Assembly: GCA_027083655.1 (NCBI GenBank)
Contig: JALWNS010000189.1
Span: 1-19,427, forward strand
Reading direction: 5' to 3'
DNA: 19,427 nt
Source of the DNA: Bacteroidales bacterium
Lineage (GTDB): Bacteria > Bacteroidota > Bacteroidia > Bacteroidales > S143-33
Below the pieces are notes generated by a model. That model made no database searches and was not told where the DNA came from. It saw only the letters and a list, made by a program, of their open reading frames with translations. A program made the position numbers and the translations under genes. Positions 5,660-15,395 of this stretch are shown piece by piece. Positions within the stretch are counted from its first letter, which is position 1. Each line of letters begins with the position of its first letter.

Positions 5660-8431
5660 CTAGCGAATAATTATCTTCTTAATCATTGTCCTGCCACCGG
5701 CAATATAACGAAGGATATAAACACCTGGCTGCAAGCCGTCCAGATCAAATTCTTCGTCCGAGTACCCAACTTGTCTGTTAACTATCAAACGTCCGGACAG
5801 ATCAACCAACTGTACCGTGCCTGGTTTAAGATTAGTTACAACAAAATGTCCTTGTGATGGATTTGGATAAACTTCGAGATACGTTGTAAAACAATCCTGA
5901 GGATCAACCTGGAGGATATTACTCGTGTCCTTCATACCAATACTATCAATAACAACACGGCGGAAATACACAACATCCTCTGGTATGGCTACAACAAGTC
6001 CATCACTTGTAGAAAAAGTATCAACTGTTGTCCACTGCAACAGGTCTGTGCTCTGTTGCCATATAAAGAGTAAAGGATCGACACCTCCACTTACATTGGA
6101 GGCTTGTAGTGTTATACTATCACTTCTGCATGTATAGCTAATAAGGTCATTATCCGAGAGGCTATCTGTAACAACGAAATTGTCAAGATTTAAATAAACA
6201 TATCCTACATTCCAGAAACCTGAAAATGAAATTATTATATCCTGTCCCTGGTATAAATCTAAAGGTACAAATACTTGGACAAAATTAGTATCTGGCACAT
6301 AATTATTAGCATCGATAACAAACAATGTATCAAATAAATCCGCACAATTATCTGATATTAATACTGCTATCCAAGAGCTATCATCTATCTGGGCAGCACC
6401 TGGTGGCCATGCTTGCCTATCCAGAACACGGTAATCGAAACTAAGAAAAGTCTTTTTAGAAATATTGCTTATCTTATGTTGAAAATAAAATTGCGTTGTA
6501 TCATAATTATTGATATACGCTGTTAAGTATTTATTAATATTTCTTGTTCCCGTCTCATTACTTCCATCTAACCATATCCTGTATTTAGTGTCATACCAAT
6601 GTTGATTGAAATTTTCATACTCAAGGCCATCAAAATTCTCATTAATATATGATAAGGGAGGGTTAACTTTGAAAAACGTTGTAGCAGTATCATTATTAGC
6701 ATCCATATCTCCAGCTAATTGTGTTATCACTCTGATAGTGTACTCACCTGGCTGGGCGAAATCATAAGTAGCAACAACAAAAGAGTCAACTTCATTGTAT
6801 GCCAGATTAGCTAGCAGAGTGTCGTAGATAGTAAAAACCGTATTTCCCTCAATAACTACCTTGATGGCGAGAGTATCTATTGTTTCATACCCAAAATTTT
6901 GGATATAAGTCTTAACCTCCCTCACTCCGCCACATGCATCAAACCCATAGGGTGTCTCGATATAAGTTGCTCCTGCATCACGAGCTTTAGCATTATATCT
7001 GAGACTAAAACCTTGTTCGGCGTTATATTGACCCGATACAAATTTTAACAAAACTGTACCTGCAGGAACGAATAAATCATCTGGGAGGGTATCCTGGCTA
7101 TAAGCTGCAAAAAGCTGGGCTGTCTCATCAACACCTGCATATACATAAAGCGTATCTTGTCCTGGAACAAGTACGAATGAGTTAAACTCTATCAAAATAC
7201 CTTGAGCTTCAGGAGGACTAATTAACCATTTGTTCAATGAATTATTTTTGTAAAAATAATACCCCCCATTATCTGTAATTGTACTTGTCGGGCTTGTCAT
7301 TACTGTATAAATTGTATCACCTGTCTCAGGGAATAAATTTACTATTGCTTGTTGGCCACTATTAAAATCATAGCTACCAGGGGTCAGGTCATCAAGCCGG
7401 TACCAACCGTTGTAAGTTCCTCCCCAGCCCCAGTTTATATGGAATGTCGTGTCATTAGGCTCATAACCATCTACTACAAAAGCATGCCCTCCTGAGCCAT
7501 AACCAGAATATAAAACAGGCATTTGTTTGCTAATCTGATCCATAATAAGACTGTCCCAAGCCCTTTCCCCATAATACGATTTGTATGTTAATGTTGCAGA
7601 ACGTGAATAATCAAAATAATTAATCATAGCTATCCGTGCTGTAGACATGAAAGCACCAGATCCTGAAGGTGAATAATTCATATTGACAGCCACACCGCAG
7701 TGATACATAAGTTGTGCTACATAGTCGTTGTAATTAGTAAGGGTATTAGGCATAGAATCCCAGTAATAACGTGTATGGGCAAAATCTGCATATTGCTCGC
7801 CGTATGTAGAATGTGTATAAGAATGCTCACTATTACCATAGATGGGATAGCTCCAATAGCGCAATACCTGCGCCATGGCTGTAGCTACACATCCCGTCCA
7901 AACATGCCCGTCAGGTCCACTGGCATCGACAGGACACATTGCATTATAATATTTACCCTGATTCCAGGTTGTGCTAAGCAATGGTCCTATTGTCTTTGTT
8001 GATGACTTGTGTAAAGTAATCTGTCCCGATATGTAGTCTTGCCAAATTATCTTTAACAAAGGATGTTGCTTAATCTTCCCCTCCCTTGCCGCCATTACAA
8101 TAGCTGTAGCACTATCTAACCAAGCTTTAAGGGCCTGGGGCATATTATCTGAAACTTTAAAATTGCCTTCATCAGAATAAGCCAAAACCGGATATAATTC
8201 ATACTGGGAAGAAACAATAACAAAGCCCTGGTTATCAGCTAAATTGAATATATAAAAAGAATAATTATTGCTCTTTCTGTCTAATAACTCCAGATTTTGG
8301 GACTTAAGCTGTGGGTAATGGGCTATTAAAAAATTCCGGGCTACCTGTCTGGCTAGGCTAGTATCTACAATACCAGCATTTAGACTTAGGACCAAAGCAA
8401 CAAAGATGAAAAAAAGTATAAATCTCTTCAT
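5660..8431 (-). CDS. Secreted C10 (streptopain-like) cysteine protease with T9SS sorting domain
   Basis: A 923-residue exported protease. Residues 1-20 form a signal peptide. Residues about 21-145 match the inhibitory Spi-type propeptide of C10 peptidases. The catalytic domain spans about 148-370: Cys181 in TGCVATAMAQV is the nucleophile and His316 in GSGGHAFVVDGY the base, followed by the HINWGWGG block (331-338). Downstream is a CUB-like segment (about 375-485), a CARDB/Ig-like beta domain (about 487-595), a jelly-roll or adhesin-like segment starting YINENFDG, and an Ig-like domain. Residues 849-923 (VYPNPSQGHF ... GVYILRY ... MIKKIIIR) form a type A Por secretion sorting domain, so the protein should cross the outer membrane by the type IX system and be anchored or released. 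The relatives streptopain and interpain degrade host proteins or act in nutrition; which applies here is unknown. It has terminators on both sides, so it is monocistronic. Confidence 0.94.
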   Translation of the reverse strand: MKRFILFFIFVALVLSLNAGIVDTSLARQVARNFLIAHYPQLKSQNLELLDRKSNNYSFYIFNLADNQGFVIVSSQYELYPVLAYSDEGNFKVSDNMPQALKAWLDSATAIVMAAREGKIKQHPLLKIIWQDYISGQITLHKSSTKTIGPLLSTTWNQGKYYNAMCPVDASGPDGHVWTGCVATAMAQVLRYWSYPIYGNSEHSYTHSTYGEQYADFAHTRYYWDSMPNTLTNYNDYVAQLMYHCGVAVNMNYSPSGSGAFMSTARIAMINYFDYSRSATLTYKSYYGERAWDSLIMDQISKQMPVLYSGYGSGGHAFVVDGYEPNDTTFHINWGWGGTYNGWYRLDDLTPGSYDFNSGQQAIVNLFPETGDTIYTVMTSPTSTITDNGGYYFYKNNSLNKWLISPPEAQGILIEFNSFVLVPGQDTLYVYAGVDETAQLFAAYSQDTLPDDLFVPAGTVLLKFVSGQYNAEQGFSLRYNAKARDAGATYIETPYGFDACGGVREVKTYIQNFGYETIDTLAIKVVIEGNTVFTIYDTLLANLAYNEVDSFVVATYDFAQPGEYTIRVITQLAGDMDANNDTATTFFKVNPPLSYINENFDGLEYENFNQHWYDTKYRIWLDGSNETGTRNINKYLTAYINNYDTTQFYFQHKISNISKKTFLSFDYRVLDRQAWPPGAAQIDDSSWIAVLISDNCADLFDTLFVIDANNYVPDTNFVQVFVPLDLYQGQDIIISFSGFWNVGYVYLNLDNFVVTDSLSDNDLISYTCRSDSITLQASNVSGGVDPLLFIWQQSTDLLQWTTVDTFSTSDGLVVAIPEDVVYFRRVVIDSIGMKDTSNILQVDPQDCFTTYLEVYPNPSQGHFVVTNLKPGTVQLVDLSGRLIVNRQVGYSDEEFDLDGLQPGVYILRYIAGGRTMIKKIIIR

Positions 8432-8436
8432 CAGAT

Positions 8437-8444
8437 CAAATTTA
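8437..8444 (-). promoter_or_regulatory. -7 promoter element for the C10 protease gene
   Basis: TAAATTTG (- strand) fits TAnnTTTG but ends only five bases before the ATG at 8431, so a transcript from here would have almost no leader. Either transcription is nearly leaderless or the match is fortuitous. Confidence 0.35.
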
Positions 8445-8516
8445 GAAGGTATCTCTATTTACTAGACTGTAAAAAATGGCGTTTAGTTGCTTTCCCTTAA
8501 AAAACCAGGCACATAC

Positions 8517-8547
8517 AAAAAATGGGCGCCGCATAAAACGGCGCCCA
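8517..8547 (-). terminator. Intrinsic terminator of the BNR-repeat protein gene
   Basis: A perfect 9-bp stem TGGGCGCCG / CGGCGCCCA (8523-8531 with 8539-8547) with a 7-base AT-rich loop runs on the - strand into six T residues. It lies 28 bases after the stop codon at 8576 and separates this gene from the protease gene. Confidence 0.9.
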
Positions 8548-8575
8548 AAAATAATTTGTAATTCTGAACACACGG

Positions 8576-11500
8576 CTATTGAAGATCTATTAATCGCCCT
8601 GGTGTCCATGGAGCCTTTAGCTCGTCCAGTTGTTTTTCTATTGCTTTGACTTTCTGTGTCAGCTCTTTAAGCTTCTGTATCTGTGGTGGTACAACCTGTT
8701 TGAGGATCTGTAGCTGTTGTTTCTCGGTACCTGTCACCCCTGCCAGGGTATTGTAATGTGCCCAAACAAGGTATTGCAAACGGTGGTAAATCTCAGGCTG
8801 GTGTGGTGGTAGCTCTTCGTAGCTAGCTCGAGGCTGGACACCACGGAATGCAAAGATTACCCCGTCTAGATCCTTCTCAATTTGCTGTACCTGTGTCATT
8901 AGATCCGGTGAAGCTTGTGGCGTAGCAAGCAGAGCCTGTTTTATTGATTTTACACGCTTCATCAGTTCATCTGCATAATTCATAGCTCCATTAACAACAC
9001 GGCTCATCTGGGCTATATCCTGACCGTAAGCATACAACTCTTCGGGATTACCCTCAAATGTCCTATTGTGTAGCATCTTAACCTCAAACTCCACTTTATC
9101 AACCAATGGCTTGTATTGTCCTTTGTCATACAGGGCCATTGAAACGTAATATTTACCAGGCATTACCAGAATACCCTGGTTGAACTTCTTGAATGGGTCA
9201 AACTTGTCGGTCTTGACAATAGCCGGAGCTGGATAACGCAGGTTCCATGTCACACGGTTAATTCCCTTGCGTGGTTTGGTAGTGAGCTTAGCGACAACAT
9301 TCCCCTGGTTATCATAAATTGTAAAGAGCAGGTATGAAGGTTCTTCTTTCTCCTCGTCCTGGTAATCTTTAGGTGTAATTTGTGGTATAGGTTTACCCTC
9401 TTTCCAGAGCTGCATCTCCCTTTCATGGCGTAACTCCCGTGTACTCTTAGGCGCTTCTTTGAGATAATAAGTGAATGTAGCACCAAATGGTGGATTCTTT
9501 GCTACAAACTCCGAGCTTCCCTGGCCATACTTACCACCTTTTTCTATATATGCATAAGCAGGGCGGACTGGGAATATATAGGCATCTTCTTTCAGTACTT
9601 CAGGTGTGAGGTAACGCAGTGCAGAATAATCATCCAGGATATAGAAACCACGGCCAAATGTTGCCAGTACCAGATCATTCTCCCGTTTCTGGATAGCAAT
9701 ATCATATACTGCTATTGTTGGCAGTCCTGCTTTGAGCTGCACCCAGTGCCCTCCTTTGTCTACAGAGAAGAAGAGGCCAAACTCTGTTCCGACAAACAAA
9801 AGGTTTGGATTGACCGGGTCTTCGGCTATGGTGTATGCACTACCCCTCTCTGGCAAATCATTAGAAATAAGTTGCCATGAACGTCCACGGTTATGACTTA
9901 CAAGGACATAAGGTTTGAAATCCCCTTGCTTGTAATTTGCAATAGTGGCATAAACAGTATTTGCATCATGGCCAGAAGCAAAAATATCTGTTACATAGGC
10001 GAGGTTTGGCACACCAGGGAATTTATCAATCTTGCGCCAAGTCTTACCGCCGTCCTCTGTCACCTGGATAAGACCGTCATCCGTACCAACGTAGATAAGT
10101 CCCTCAACCAGTGGTGATTCGTCCATTGCTACTATTGTACCATAAAGGGAAGTAGAAACATCTTTGCCCACAGCATCATAAGGCCAATATTTACCCATAC
10201 AAGGAGCTATACTACTACGGTCAAGCTGGCGTGTCAGATCCGGGCTAATTTTTACCCAGCTCTCACCCTGGTCATCACTACGGAACACATAGTTGGCAGC
10301 GATATATAGGCGTTTGTGGTTGTGAGGACTGATAAGGAAAGGAGCATTCCAGTTCCAACGGTAAGTCAGCTCGTCTTTGCCAGGCATAGGTTTGATATAT
10401 AGACGTTCGCCACTACGGCGGTCGTAACGGAAAATATTTCCATACTGGTACTCGCTATAAACTATATTTGGATCCTCTGGATCAACCATACCAAAAAAGC
10501 CATCACCACCGACTGTAGCAAACCAATCACATGCTGTCACACCCTGTGAGCTTATGCTACGCGAAGGTCCACCAATAGAGTTATTATCTTGTGTACCACC
10601 ATAAACATAGTAAAATGGTTCATCATTGCTAAGATATACGCGATAGAATTGTACTATAGGCAGATTACCAAAATGGCGCCAGGTCTTTCCCCTGTCAAAG
10701 CTTTCGTATAGTCCTCCATCACCAGCTATTAGCATGTGATCTGTATTGTCAGGATCTATCCACATTGCGTGATCATCCACATGACGGGCATTATTGCCAA
10801 GTGGCTTCCATGTCTTGCCTCCGTCGTGGGTTACTTTTGTTACTGTCTCCAGTGAATAAACAGTATTCACATCCTTAGGATCGGCAACTATCTCTGTGTA
10901 ATATTGTCCACTTGTACGGTAATCACTCATTCTCTGCCATGATTCCCCACGGTCAACAGAACGGAAAAATCCGCCGTTTTTCTCCTCACCATAAATAATA
11001 GCATAAATTACATCTGGATTTACAGGAGAAATAGCCAGGCCGATTTCACCTTTCCAACCAGATGGCAGGCCGTTTGTAAGCTTACGCCAAGTCTCGCCAC
11101 CATCTTCGGATTTGTAAATACCTACGCCAGGACCACCTCCGATCTTTGTCCAGAAACGGCGGCAGCGCTGTGTTGTGGTAGCATACATAACATTAGGATC
11201 ACGTGGGTCAAAGTACACGCCATTAACTCCTGTGTATTCATCCACATAAAGCACCCTTTTCCAGGTCTTTCCTCCGTCAGTGGTCTTGTACAAACCACGG
11301 TCACCACCTGAACGCCATAGTGGGCCTTCGGCAGCAACAAAGACAATGTTAGAATTCTTAGGATTTATGGCAATCATACCTATATGCTCTGATTCTTTGA
11401 GCCCCATATTTTTCCAGGTCTTACCGCCGTCTAATGATTTGTACACTCCATCACCATAACCAACAGACCGTTGGAAGTTATTCTCACCCGTACCTACCCA

Positions 11501-11800
11501 CACAACATGAGGATTATTTGGATCTATTGCTACACAACCTATTGAATATGATCCTTGATTATCGAATATTGGCCTAAAAGTAATACCACCATTTGTTGTT
11601 TTCCAGACACCTCCACTAGCTGCTGCTACATAAAATTCGGAATGATTATAGGGATTAACAGCTATATCTGCTATGCGGCCAGATGTAAATGCCGGACCTA
11701 TAGAGCGGAATTTTAATCCGCTAACTAACTGTGAATTAATTTCTTGTGCATTCACAAAAAATGAAATTAAAAGAAAAAGTAAAAACAGTCTTATGCGCAT
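8576..11800 (-). CDS. Secreted BNR/Asp-box repeat (sortilin/VPS10-like) beta-propeller protein
   Basis: A 1074-residue exported protein of the group often annotated as glycosyl hydrolase or WD40/YVTN/BNR-like repeat protein. Residues 1-18 form a signal peptide ending VNA. Asp-box motifs S/T-x-D-x-G-x-T/S-W recur at about 68, 122, 173, 231, 281, 324, 367, 508, 581, 635 and 689, for example SLDGGKTW, SEDGGETW and SDDQGESW. They alternate with DP-x-NP-x-V-x-V/YA strands, which indicates one or two beta-propellers over residues 25-725. Residues about 790-900 look like a beta-sandwich (LLFTIYDNQGNVVAKL, GINRVTWNLRYP), and the last ~140 residues are helical. There is no Por sorting domain, so it is probably periplasmic or exported another way. 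Asp boxes mark structural turns and do not prove sialidase activity; no catalytic set is recognisable, so the function is unknown. No perfect -7 element was found upstream. Confidence 0.88.
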   Translation of the reverse strand: MRIRLFLLFLLISFFVNAQEINSQLVSGLKFRSIGPAFTSGRIADIAVNPYNHSEFYVAAASGGVWKTTNGGITFRPIFDNQGSYSIGCVAIDPNNPHVVWVGTGENNFQRSVGYGDGVYKSLDGGKTWKNMGLKESEHIGMIAINPKNSNIVFVAAEGPLWRSGGDRGLYKTTDGGKTWKRVLYVDEYTGVNGVYFDPRDPNVMYATTTQRCRRFWTKIGGGPGVGIYKSEDGGETWRKLTNGLPSGWKGEIGLAISPVNPDVIYAIIYGEEKNGGFFRSVDRGESWQRMSDYRTSGQYYTEIVADPKDVNTVYSLETVTKVTHDGGKTWKPLGNNARHVDDHAMWIDPDNTDHMLIAGDGGLYESFDRGKTWRHFGNLPIVQFYRVYLSNDEPFYYVYGGTQDNNSIGGPSRSISSQGVTACDWFATVGGDGFFGMVDPEDPNIVYSEYQYGNIFRYDRRSGERLYIKPMPGKDELTYRWNWNAPFLISPHNHKRLYIAANYVFRSDDQGESWVKISPDLTRQLDRSSIAPCMGKYWPYDAVGKDVSTSLYGTIVAMDESPLVEGLIYVGTDDGLIQVTEDGGKTWRKIDKFPGVPNLAYVTDIFASGHDANTVYATIANYKQGDFKPYVLVSHNRGRSWQLISNDLPERGSAYTIAEDPVNPNLLFVGTEFGLFFSVDKGGHWVQLKAGLPTIAVYDIAIQKRENDLVLATFGRGFYILDDYSALRYLTPEVLKEDAYIFPVRPAYAYIEKGGKYGQGSSEFVAKNPPFGATFTYYLKEAPKSTRELRHEREMQLWKEGKPIPQITPKDYQDEEKEEPSYLLFTIYDNQGNVVAKLTTKPRKGINRVTWNLRYPAPAIVKTDKFDPFKKFNQGILVMPGKYYVSMALYDKGQYKPLVDKVEFEVKMLHNRTFEGNPEELYAYGQDIAQMSRVVNGAMNYADELMKRVKSIKQALLATPQASPDLMTQVQQIEKDLDGVIFAFRGVQPRASYEELPPHQPEIYHRLQYLVWAHYNTLAGVTGTEKQQLQILKQVVPPQIQKLKELTQKVKAIEKQLDELKAPWTPGRLIDLQ

Positions 11801-12030
11801 AATCTACTTTTTTAGGGTTTCTTGTTCTAAATTATTCTTTAATCAGGTTTTATAAAAAATTTTTAAATGAAAAATAGTTAATTGCCGGGTTAAATAACTA
11901 CAGTATAAACGCTTAACCAAGCCGTAAAACTTAGCACACAGTTATAGTCTGGAGGAGAGGTTTCAAGGTTTCTTTCTTGCACAGTTGCCACACTTACAAT
12001 AACTTTACGAATAACAAAACTAAGCTACGC
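11801..12030. other. 230-base intergenic region between divergent genes
   Basis: AT-rich spacer between the BNR gene and the glycosyltransferase gene. It presumably holds both promoters. The only candidate -7 element is TAACTTTA at 12000-12007 (+ strand, one mismatch to TAnnTTTG), 23 bases before the glycosyltransferase ATG. I saw no RNA gene or repeat. Confidence 0.4.
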
Positions 12031-13179
12031 ATGCGAAGAAAGAAGCTGGCCATAGTACATACACATCCTGTGCAATACAATGTTCCATGGTTTATAGAAC
12101 TACAGAAAATTTTTGATGTAAAAGTCTTTTACACATGGGCACAAACACACAAAGGATACTGGGACAAAAAATTCAAGCGATTTATAAAATGGGATATTCC
12201 ACTAACAGAAGGCTATGATTATGAGTTTGTTAAAAATTTTTCTCCCAGACCTGGCCCTAACATTTTATGGGGAACTATCAATCCTGGACTTATCAACAGG
12301 ATAAAACTCTTTAAGCCTGATTTTCTTCTTGTATACGGGTGGAAAAACCTCTCCCACCTACATGCAATGGTATATTTCCATGGCAGGTTACCAGTGCTTT
12401 TCCGTGGTGATTCTACTATGCTGGATAATGGCAAGTCACATAAGGACAAGCTCAGGCAAAACTTCCTGCAATGGGTGTATAGTCATGTAGATTATGCCTT
12501 GTATGTTGGTACAGAGAATAAAAAATATTTTCTTACACACGGTTTGAATAATAATCAACTAATTTTTGTTCCTCATGCTATTAACAACGAACATTTCTTT
12601 GACAAAGACGGGCGATATACCAGGGAAGCTACTAAATGGCGTAAAGAATTGGGGCTAGGGGAAGAGCACCTAACTTTCCTGTATGCAGGCAAATTCGAAC
12701 CAAAGAAGAATCTGCGCCTGTTGCTTAAGGCGTTTTCTGCAGACACCAATCCCCAGCACAGACTGATACTAATAGGTAATGGTCCTGAGGAACAAGAGCT
12801 AAAAGCCATGGCCCGACCGGACAAACGCATAATTTTCCTGCCTTTCCAGAACCAGAGCCAGATGCCAGTGGTATACAGGTTAGGACATCTGCTGGTTTTA
12901 CCTTCTGCCTGGGGCGAAACCTGGGGACTGGTAGTCAATGAAGCCATGGCTAGCGGTAGAGCCGTGCTTGTAAGCGACAAAGTAGGCTGTGCACCAGACC
13001 TTGTCCAACAAGGTGAAAATGGCTATATCTTTAACCATAAAAACACTGCCGAGCTTACCCGTATAATGGAGAATATGACTGTTGAGAAAGCACAAAAAAT
13101 GGGACAGGTAAGCCAGAGCATTATTAAGCACTGGAGCTACCAGACCGGACTGGAGAACCTGAAAAAAATTTTCACTTAA
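12031..13179 (+). CDS. Glycosyltransferase, GT4-like (GT-B fold)
   Basis: A 382-residue retaining glycosyltransferase that would transfer a sugar from a nucleotide-sugar donor, probably in surface polysaccharide or glycoprotein synthesis; donor and acceptor cannot be told. The N-terminal acceptor half starts MRRKKLAIVHTHPVQYNVPW, a pattern known in family 4 enzymes. The C-terminal donor half has FLYAGKFEPKKNL, IGNGPEEQEL and the signature EX7E in GETWGLVVNEAMASG (Glu296 and Glu304 in this numbering), then SDKVGCAPDLV. The ATG at 12031 is chosen over an upstream in-frame TTG at 11977, because the extra 18 residues match nothing and the likely promoter lies between the two. The 3' end overlaps the convergent SiaC-like gene by eight bases. 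It stands alone, without other glycan genes beside it. Confidence 0.9.
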   Translation: MRRKKLAIVHTHPVQYNVPWFIELQKIFDVKVFYTWAQTHKGYWDKKFKRFIKWDIPLTEGYDYEFVKNFSPRPGPNILWGTINPGLINRIKLFKPDFLLVYGWKNLSHLHAMVYFHGRLPVLFRGDSTMLDNGKSHKDKLRQNFLQWVYSHVDYALYVGTENKKYFLTHGLNNNQLIFVPHAINNEHFFDKDGRYTREATKWRKELGLGEEHLTFLYAGKFEPKKNLRLLLKAFSADTNPQHRLILIGNGPEEQELKAMARPDKRIIFLPFQNQSQMPVVYRLGHLLVLPSAWGETWGLVVNEAMASGRAVLVSDKVGCAPDLVQQGENGYIFNHKNTAELTRIMENMTVEKAQKMGQVSQSIIKHWSYQTGLENLKKIFT

Positions 13180-13549
13180 TAATCACCATCTCAAAGGGCA
13201 GCCCATAGAGCTCTTCCAGATCCTGGACATGCTCACGAATAGCCGTATCCCTCTCATCGTAATACCAGCGGACCAGAACATCATGACCCTTACTGTAAAT
13301 ATTGCTCAAGGCCTTGAGGATCCTGGAGATGTTTATCATTGACGCAGAGTTTATATACAAAAGACGGAAAGTAAACACAGTCTTCTCATTGGGCTGCTCC
13401 CCATACCTCTCAATCCACTGGACAATAGGGTCATAAAACTTAAAAGGGTTCTCCATTAGCGAAACACCGATTATGGAAAACTTGTTCTGATCCTTGTCCA
13501 GGATAACTTCAGGGCTTGTTTGTGTCTTGGCTATATAAAAGCGTTCCAT
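13172..13549 (-). CDS. SiaC-like (DUF1987) regulatory phosphoprotein
   Basis: A 125-residue cytoplasmic protein of the DUF1987/SiaC family. In Pseudomonas aeruginosa SiaC binds and activates the diguanylate cyclase SiaD, is phosphorylated by SiaB and dephosphorylated by SiaA. Family features seen here are the start ERFYIAKTQTSPEVILD, the IIGVSLMENPFKFYDPIVQW block (a variant of GxSxPENxxxFYxP) and the FRLLYINSAS segment. The phospho-Thr68 site of SiaC appears to correspond to Ser68 here (NSAS instead of NTSS). The ATG at 13549 is chosen over an in-frame GTG at 13567 inside lepA; it begins seven bases after the lepA stop. It is the last gene of the kinase-ligase-lepA operon. No SiaA, SiaB or SiaD homologue is in the window, so its partners lie elsewhere and its role is inferred. 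Confidence 0.8.
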   Translation of the reverse strand: MERFYIAKTQTSPEVILDKDQNKFSIIGVSLMENPFKFYDPIVQWIERYGEQPNEKTVFTFRLLYINSASMINISRILKALSNIYSKGHDVLVRWYYDERDTAIREHVQDLEELYGLPFEMVIIK

Positions 13550-13556
13550 GATTTTT

Positions 13557-15365
13557 TTATTTATCACTGTCTAACTTTAGCACTGCCAAGAATGCTTTTT
13601 GTGGAACATTTACTTTTCCGATCATCTTCATACGTTTCTTACCTTCTTTTTGTTTCTCTAAAAGCTTACGTTTTCGGGAAATATCTCCACCATAGCACTT
13701 GGCAGTCACATCCTTACGCAAGGCTTTGATAGTACTGCGGGCTATAACTTTAGCTCCTATAGCAGCCTGGATTGCTATCTCAAACTGGTGGCGTGGTATA
13801 AGCTCTTTAAGTTTCTCGGTCATCCGTTTTCCAAATTGATAAGCCTTGCTCCGGTGGATTAGTGTAGAAAGAGCCTCAACCTTCTTGCCGTTAAGCAGAA
13901 TATCCAATTTTACCAGATCAGAGCGGCGATAACCAATCTGGTGATAATCAAAAGAAGCATAACCCTTGGACACACTCTTGAGTTTGTCAAAGAAATCAAA
14001 CACTATCTCGGCAAGAGGCATTTCAAAGACAAGCTCCATGCGGTTGCCTGGTACATAATTTTGCTTTGTCAGCTCACCGCGCTTGTCTATGCAGAGCTTA
14101 ACAATATTTCCCATGTACTCCATAGGGGTAATGATCTCTGCCTCGATATAAGGCTCCTCAATATAATCAATAAGCCGTTCCTCAGGTAGCTGTGCTGGAT
14201 TGTGAATTTCAAAAACTTCGCCTTTCTTGGTATGTACTATATAGTTAACATTAGGCACTGTCATTATAACATTCATGTTAAACTCTCGGTCCAGGCGTTC
14301 CTGCACAATCTCCATGTGCAAAAGGCCGAGGAAACCACAACGGAAACCAAAGCCTAATGCTGCAGAGCTTTCGGGCTGGAAAGTCAAGGCAGGGTCATTT
14401 AGTTTTAGGCGTTCTAAAGCCACACGTAAATCCTCATAATCATCTGATTCTATTGGATAAACGCCGGCATAAACCATTGGTTTGGCCTCTTCAAACCCCT
14501 CTATTGGTTCATCACATGGCCTGTTTACATGGGTAATAGTATCACCTACGCGCACATCACTTGCAGTCTTAACCCCGGTAATAATATATCCAACTTCTCC
14601 TGCTTCCAGCTCCTGTGTGGGCTCATAGTTGAGCTTAAGATAACCTATTTCCTGGGCTTCGTACTCTGTACCCATATTGAAAAAGCGTACACGGTCGCCT
14701 TTGCGCAGACGGCCGTTAAAGATCCGGAAATATGTGATTACACCCCGGAACTGGTTATATACAGAGTCAAAAATTAATGCCTGCAATGGGGCCTCTGGGT
14801 CACCCTTGGGAGGTGGCACAAGTGTGACAATAGCTTCTAGTATTTCTTCCACGCCCATGCCTGTCTTGGCACTGGCCTCTATAATCTCATCACGGCTACA
14901 TCCAAGCAAGTCTACTATTTGGTCTTTTACCTCATCAGGCTTGGCCGAAGGCATGTCCATCTTGTTGAGTACTGGTATAATCTCCAGGTCATGGTCAAGA
15001 GCCATATAAAGATTGGAAATTGTCTGTGCCTGGATGCCTTGTGTTGCATCTACAACAAGCAGAGCACCTTCGGAAGCTGCAATAGCCCGGGATACTTCAT
15101 AAGAAAAGTCCACATGCCCAGGAGTGTCTATGAGGTTAAGCACATATTTCTCACCTTCGTATTCATATTCCATACGTATAGCATGGCTCTTGATGGTAAT
15201 ACCACGCTCGCGCTCCAGGTCCATATCATCCAGCACCTGGTCTACCAAGTCATCCTGGCTAATAGCTCCTGTGCGTTCCAGTAGGCGGTCTGCCAGGGTA
15301 CTTTTTCCATGGTCTATATGGGCTATTATGCAGAAGTTACGTATATTTTCACGCTTTACTTTCAT
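13557..15365 (-). CDS. lepA: Elongation factor 4 (LepA), ribosome-associated GTPase
   Basis: LepA (EF4) is a conserved translational GTPase linked to ribosome back-translocation or initiation and 30S assembly. The 602 residues match the usual ~600. The GTPase motifs are intact: AHIDHGKST at 15-23 (G1), RGITI at 54-58 (G2), DTPGHVDF at 80-87 (G3) and NKMD at 134-137 (G4). LepA-specific parts follow: [17 protein letters not shown] and TVPNVNYIV in the middle, then the unique C-terminal domain with the [28 protein letters not shown] and [20 protein letters not shown] blocks, the last of which enters the ribosomal tRNA site. It is third in a - strand operon, 30 bases after the acyl-CoA ligase and 7 bases before the siaC-like gene. 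Confidence 0.98.
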   Translation of the reverse strand: MKVKRENIRNFCIIAHIDHGKSTLADRLLERTGAISQDDLVDQVLDDMDLERERGITIKSHAIRMEYEYEGEKYVLNLIDTPGHVDFSYEVSRAIAASEGALLVVDATQGIQAQTISNLYMALDHDLEIIPVLNKMDMPSAKPDEVKDQIVDLLGCSRDEIIEASAKTGMGVEEILEAIVTLVPPPKGDPEAPLQALIFDSVYNQFRGVITYFRIFNGRLRKGDRVRFFNMGTEYEAQEIGYLKLNYEPTQELEAGEVGYIITGVKTASDVRVGDTITHVNRPCDEPIEGFEEAKPMVYAGVYPIESDDYEDLRVALERLKLNDPALTFQPESSAALGFGFRCGFLGLLHMEIVQERLDREFNMNVIMTVPNVNYIVHTKKGEVFEIHNPAQLPEERLIDYIEEPYIEAEIITPMEYMGNIVKLCIDKRGELTKQNYVPGNRMELVFEMPLAEIVFDFFDKLKSVSKGYASFDYHQIGYRRSDLVKLDILLNGKKVEALSTLIHRSKAYQFGKRMTEKLKELIPRHQFEIAIQAAIGAKVIARSTIKALRKDVTAKCYGGDISRKRKLLEKQKEGKKRMKMIGKVNVPQKAFLAVLKLDSDK

Positions 15366-15395
15366 AGATGTTTTGCTTGTTTTACCCCGGTTGCT

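Noticed and set aside
11977..12030. Extension of the glycosyltransferase to an upstream TTG
   Set aside because: The 18 extra residues are unlike the family, and the likely promoter lies between TTG and the ATG at 12031.
13550..13567. GTG start for the SiaC-like protein inside lepA
   Set aside because: The ATG at 13549 gives the usual family length and places the phospho-site at residue 68. The GTG would add six residues without homology.
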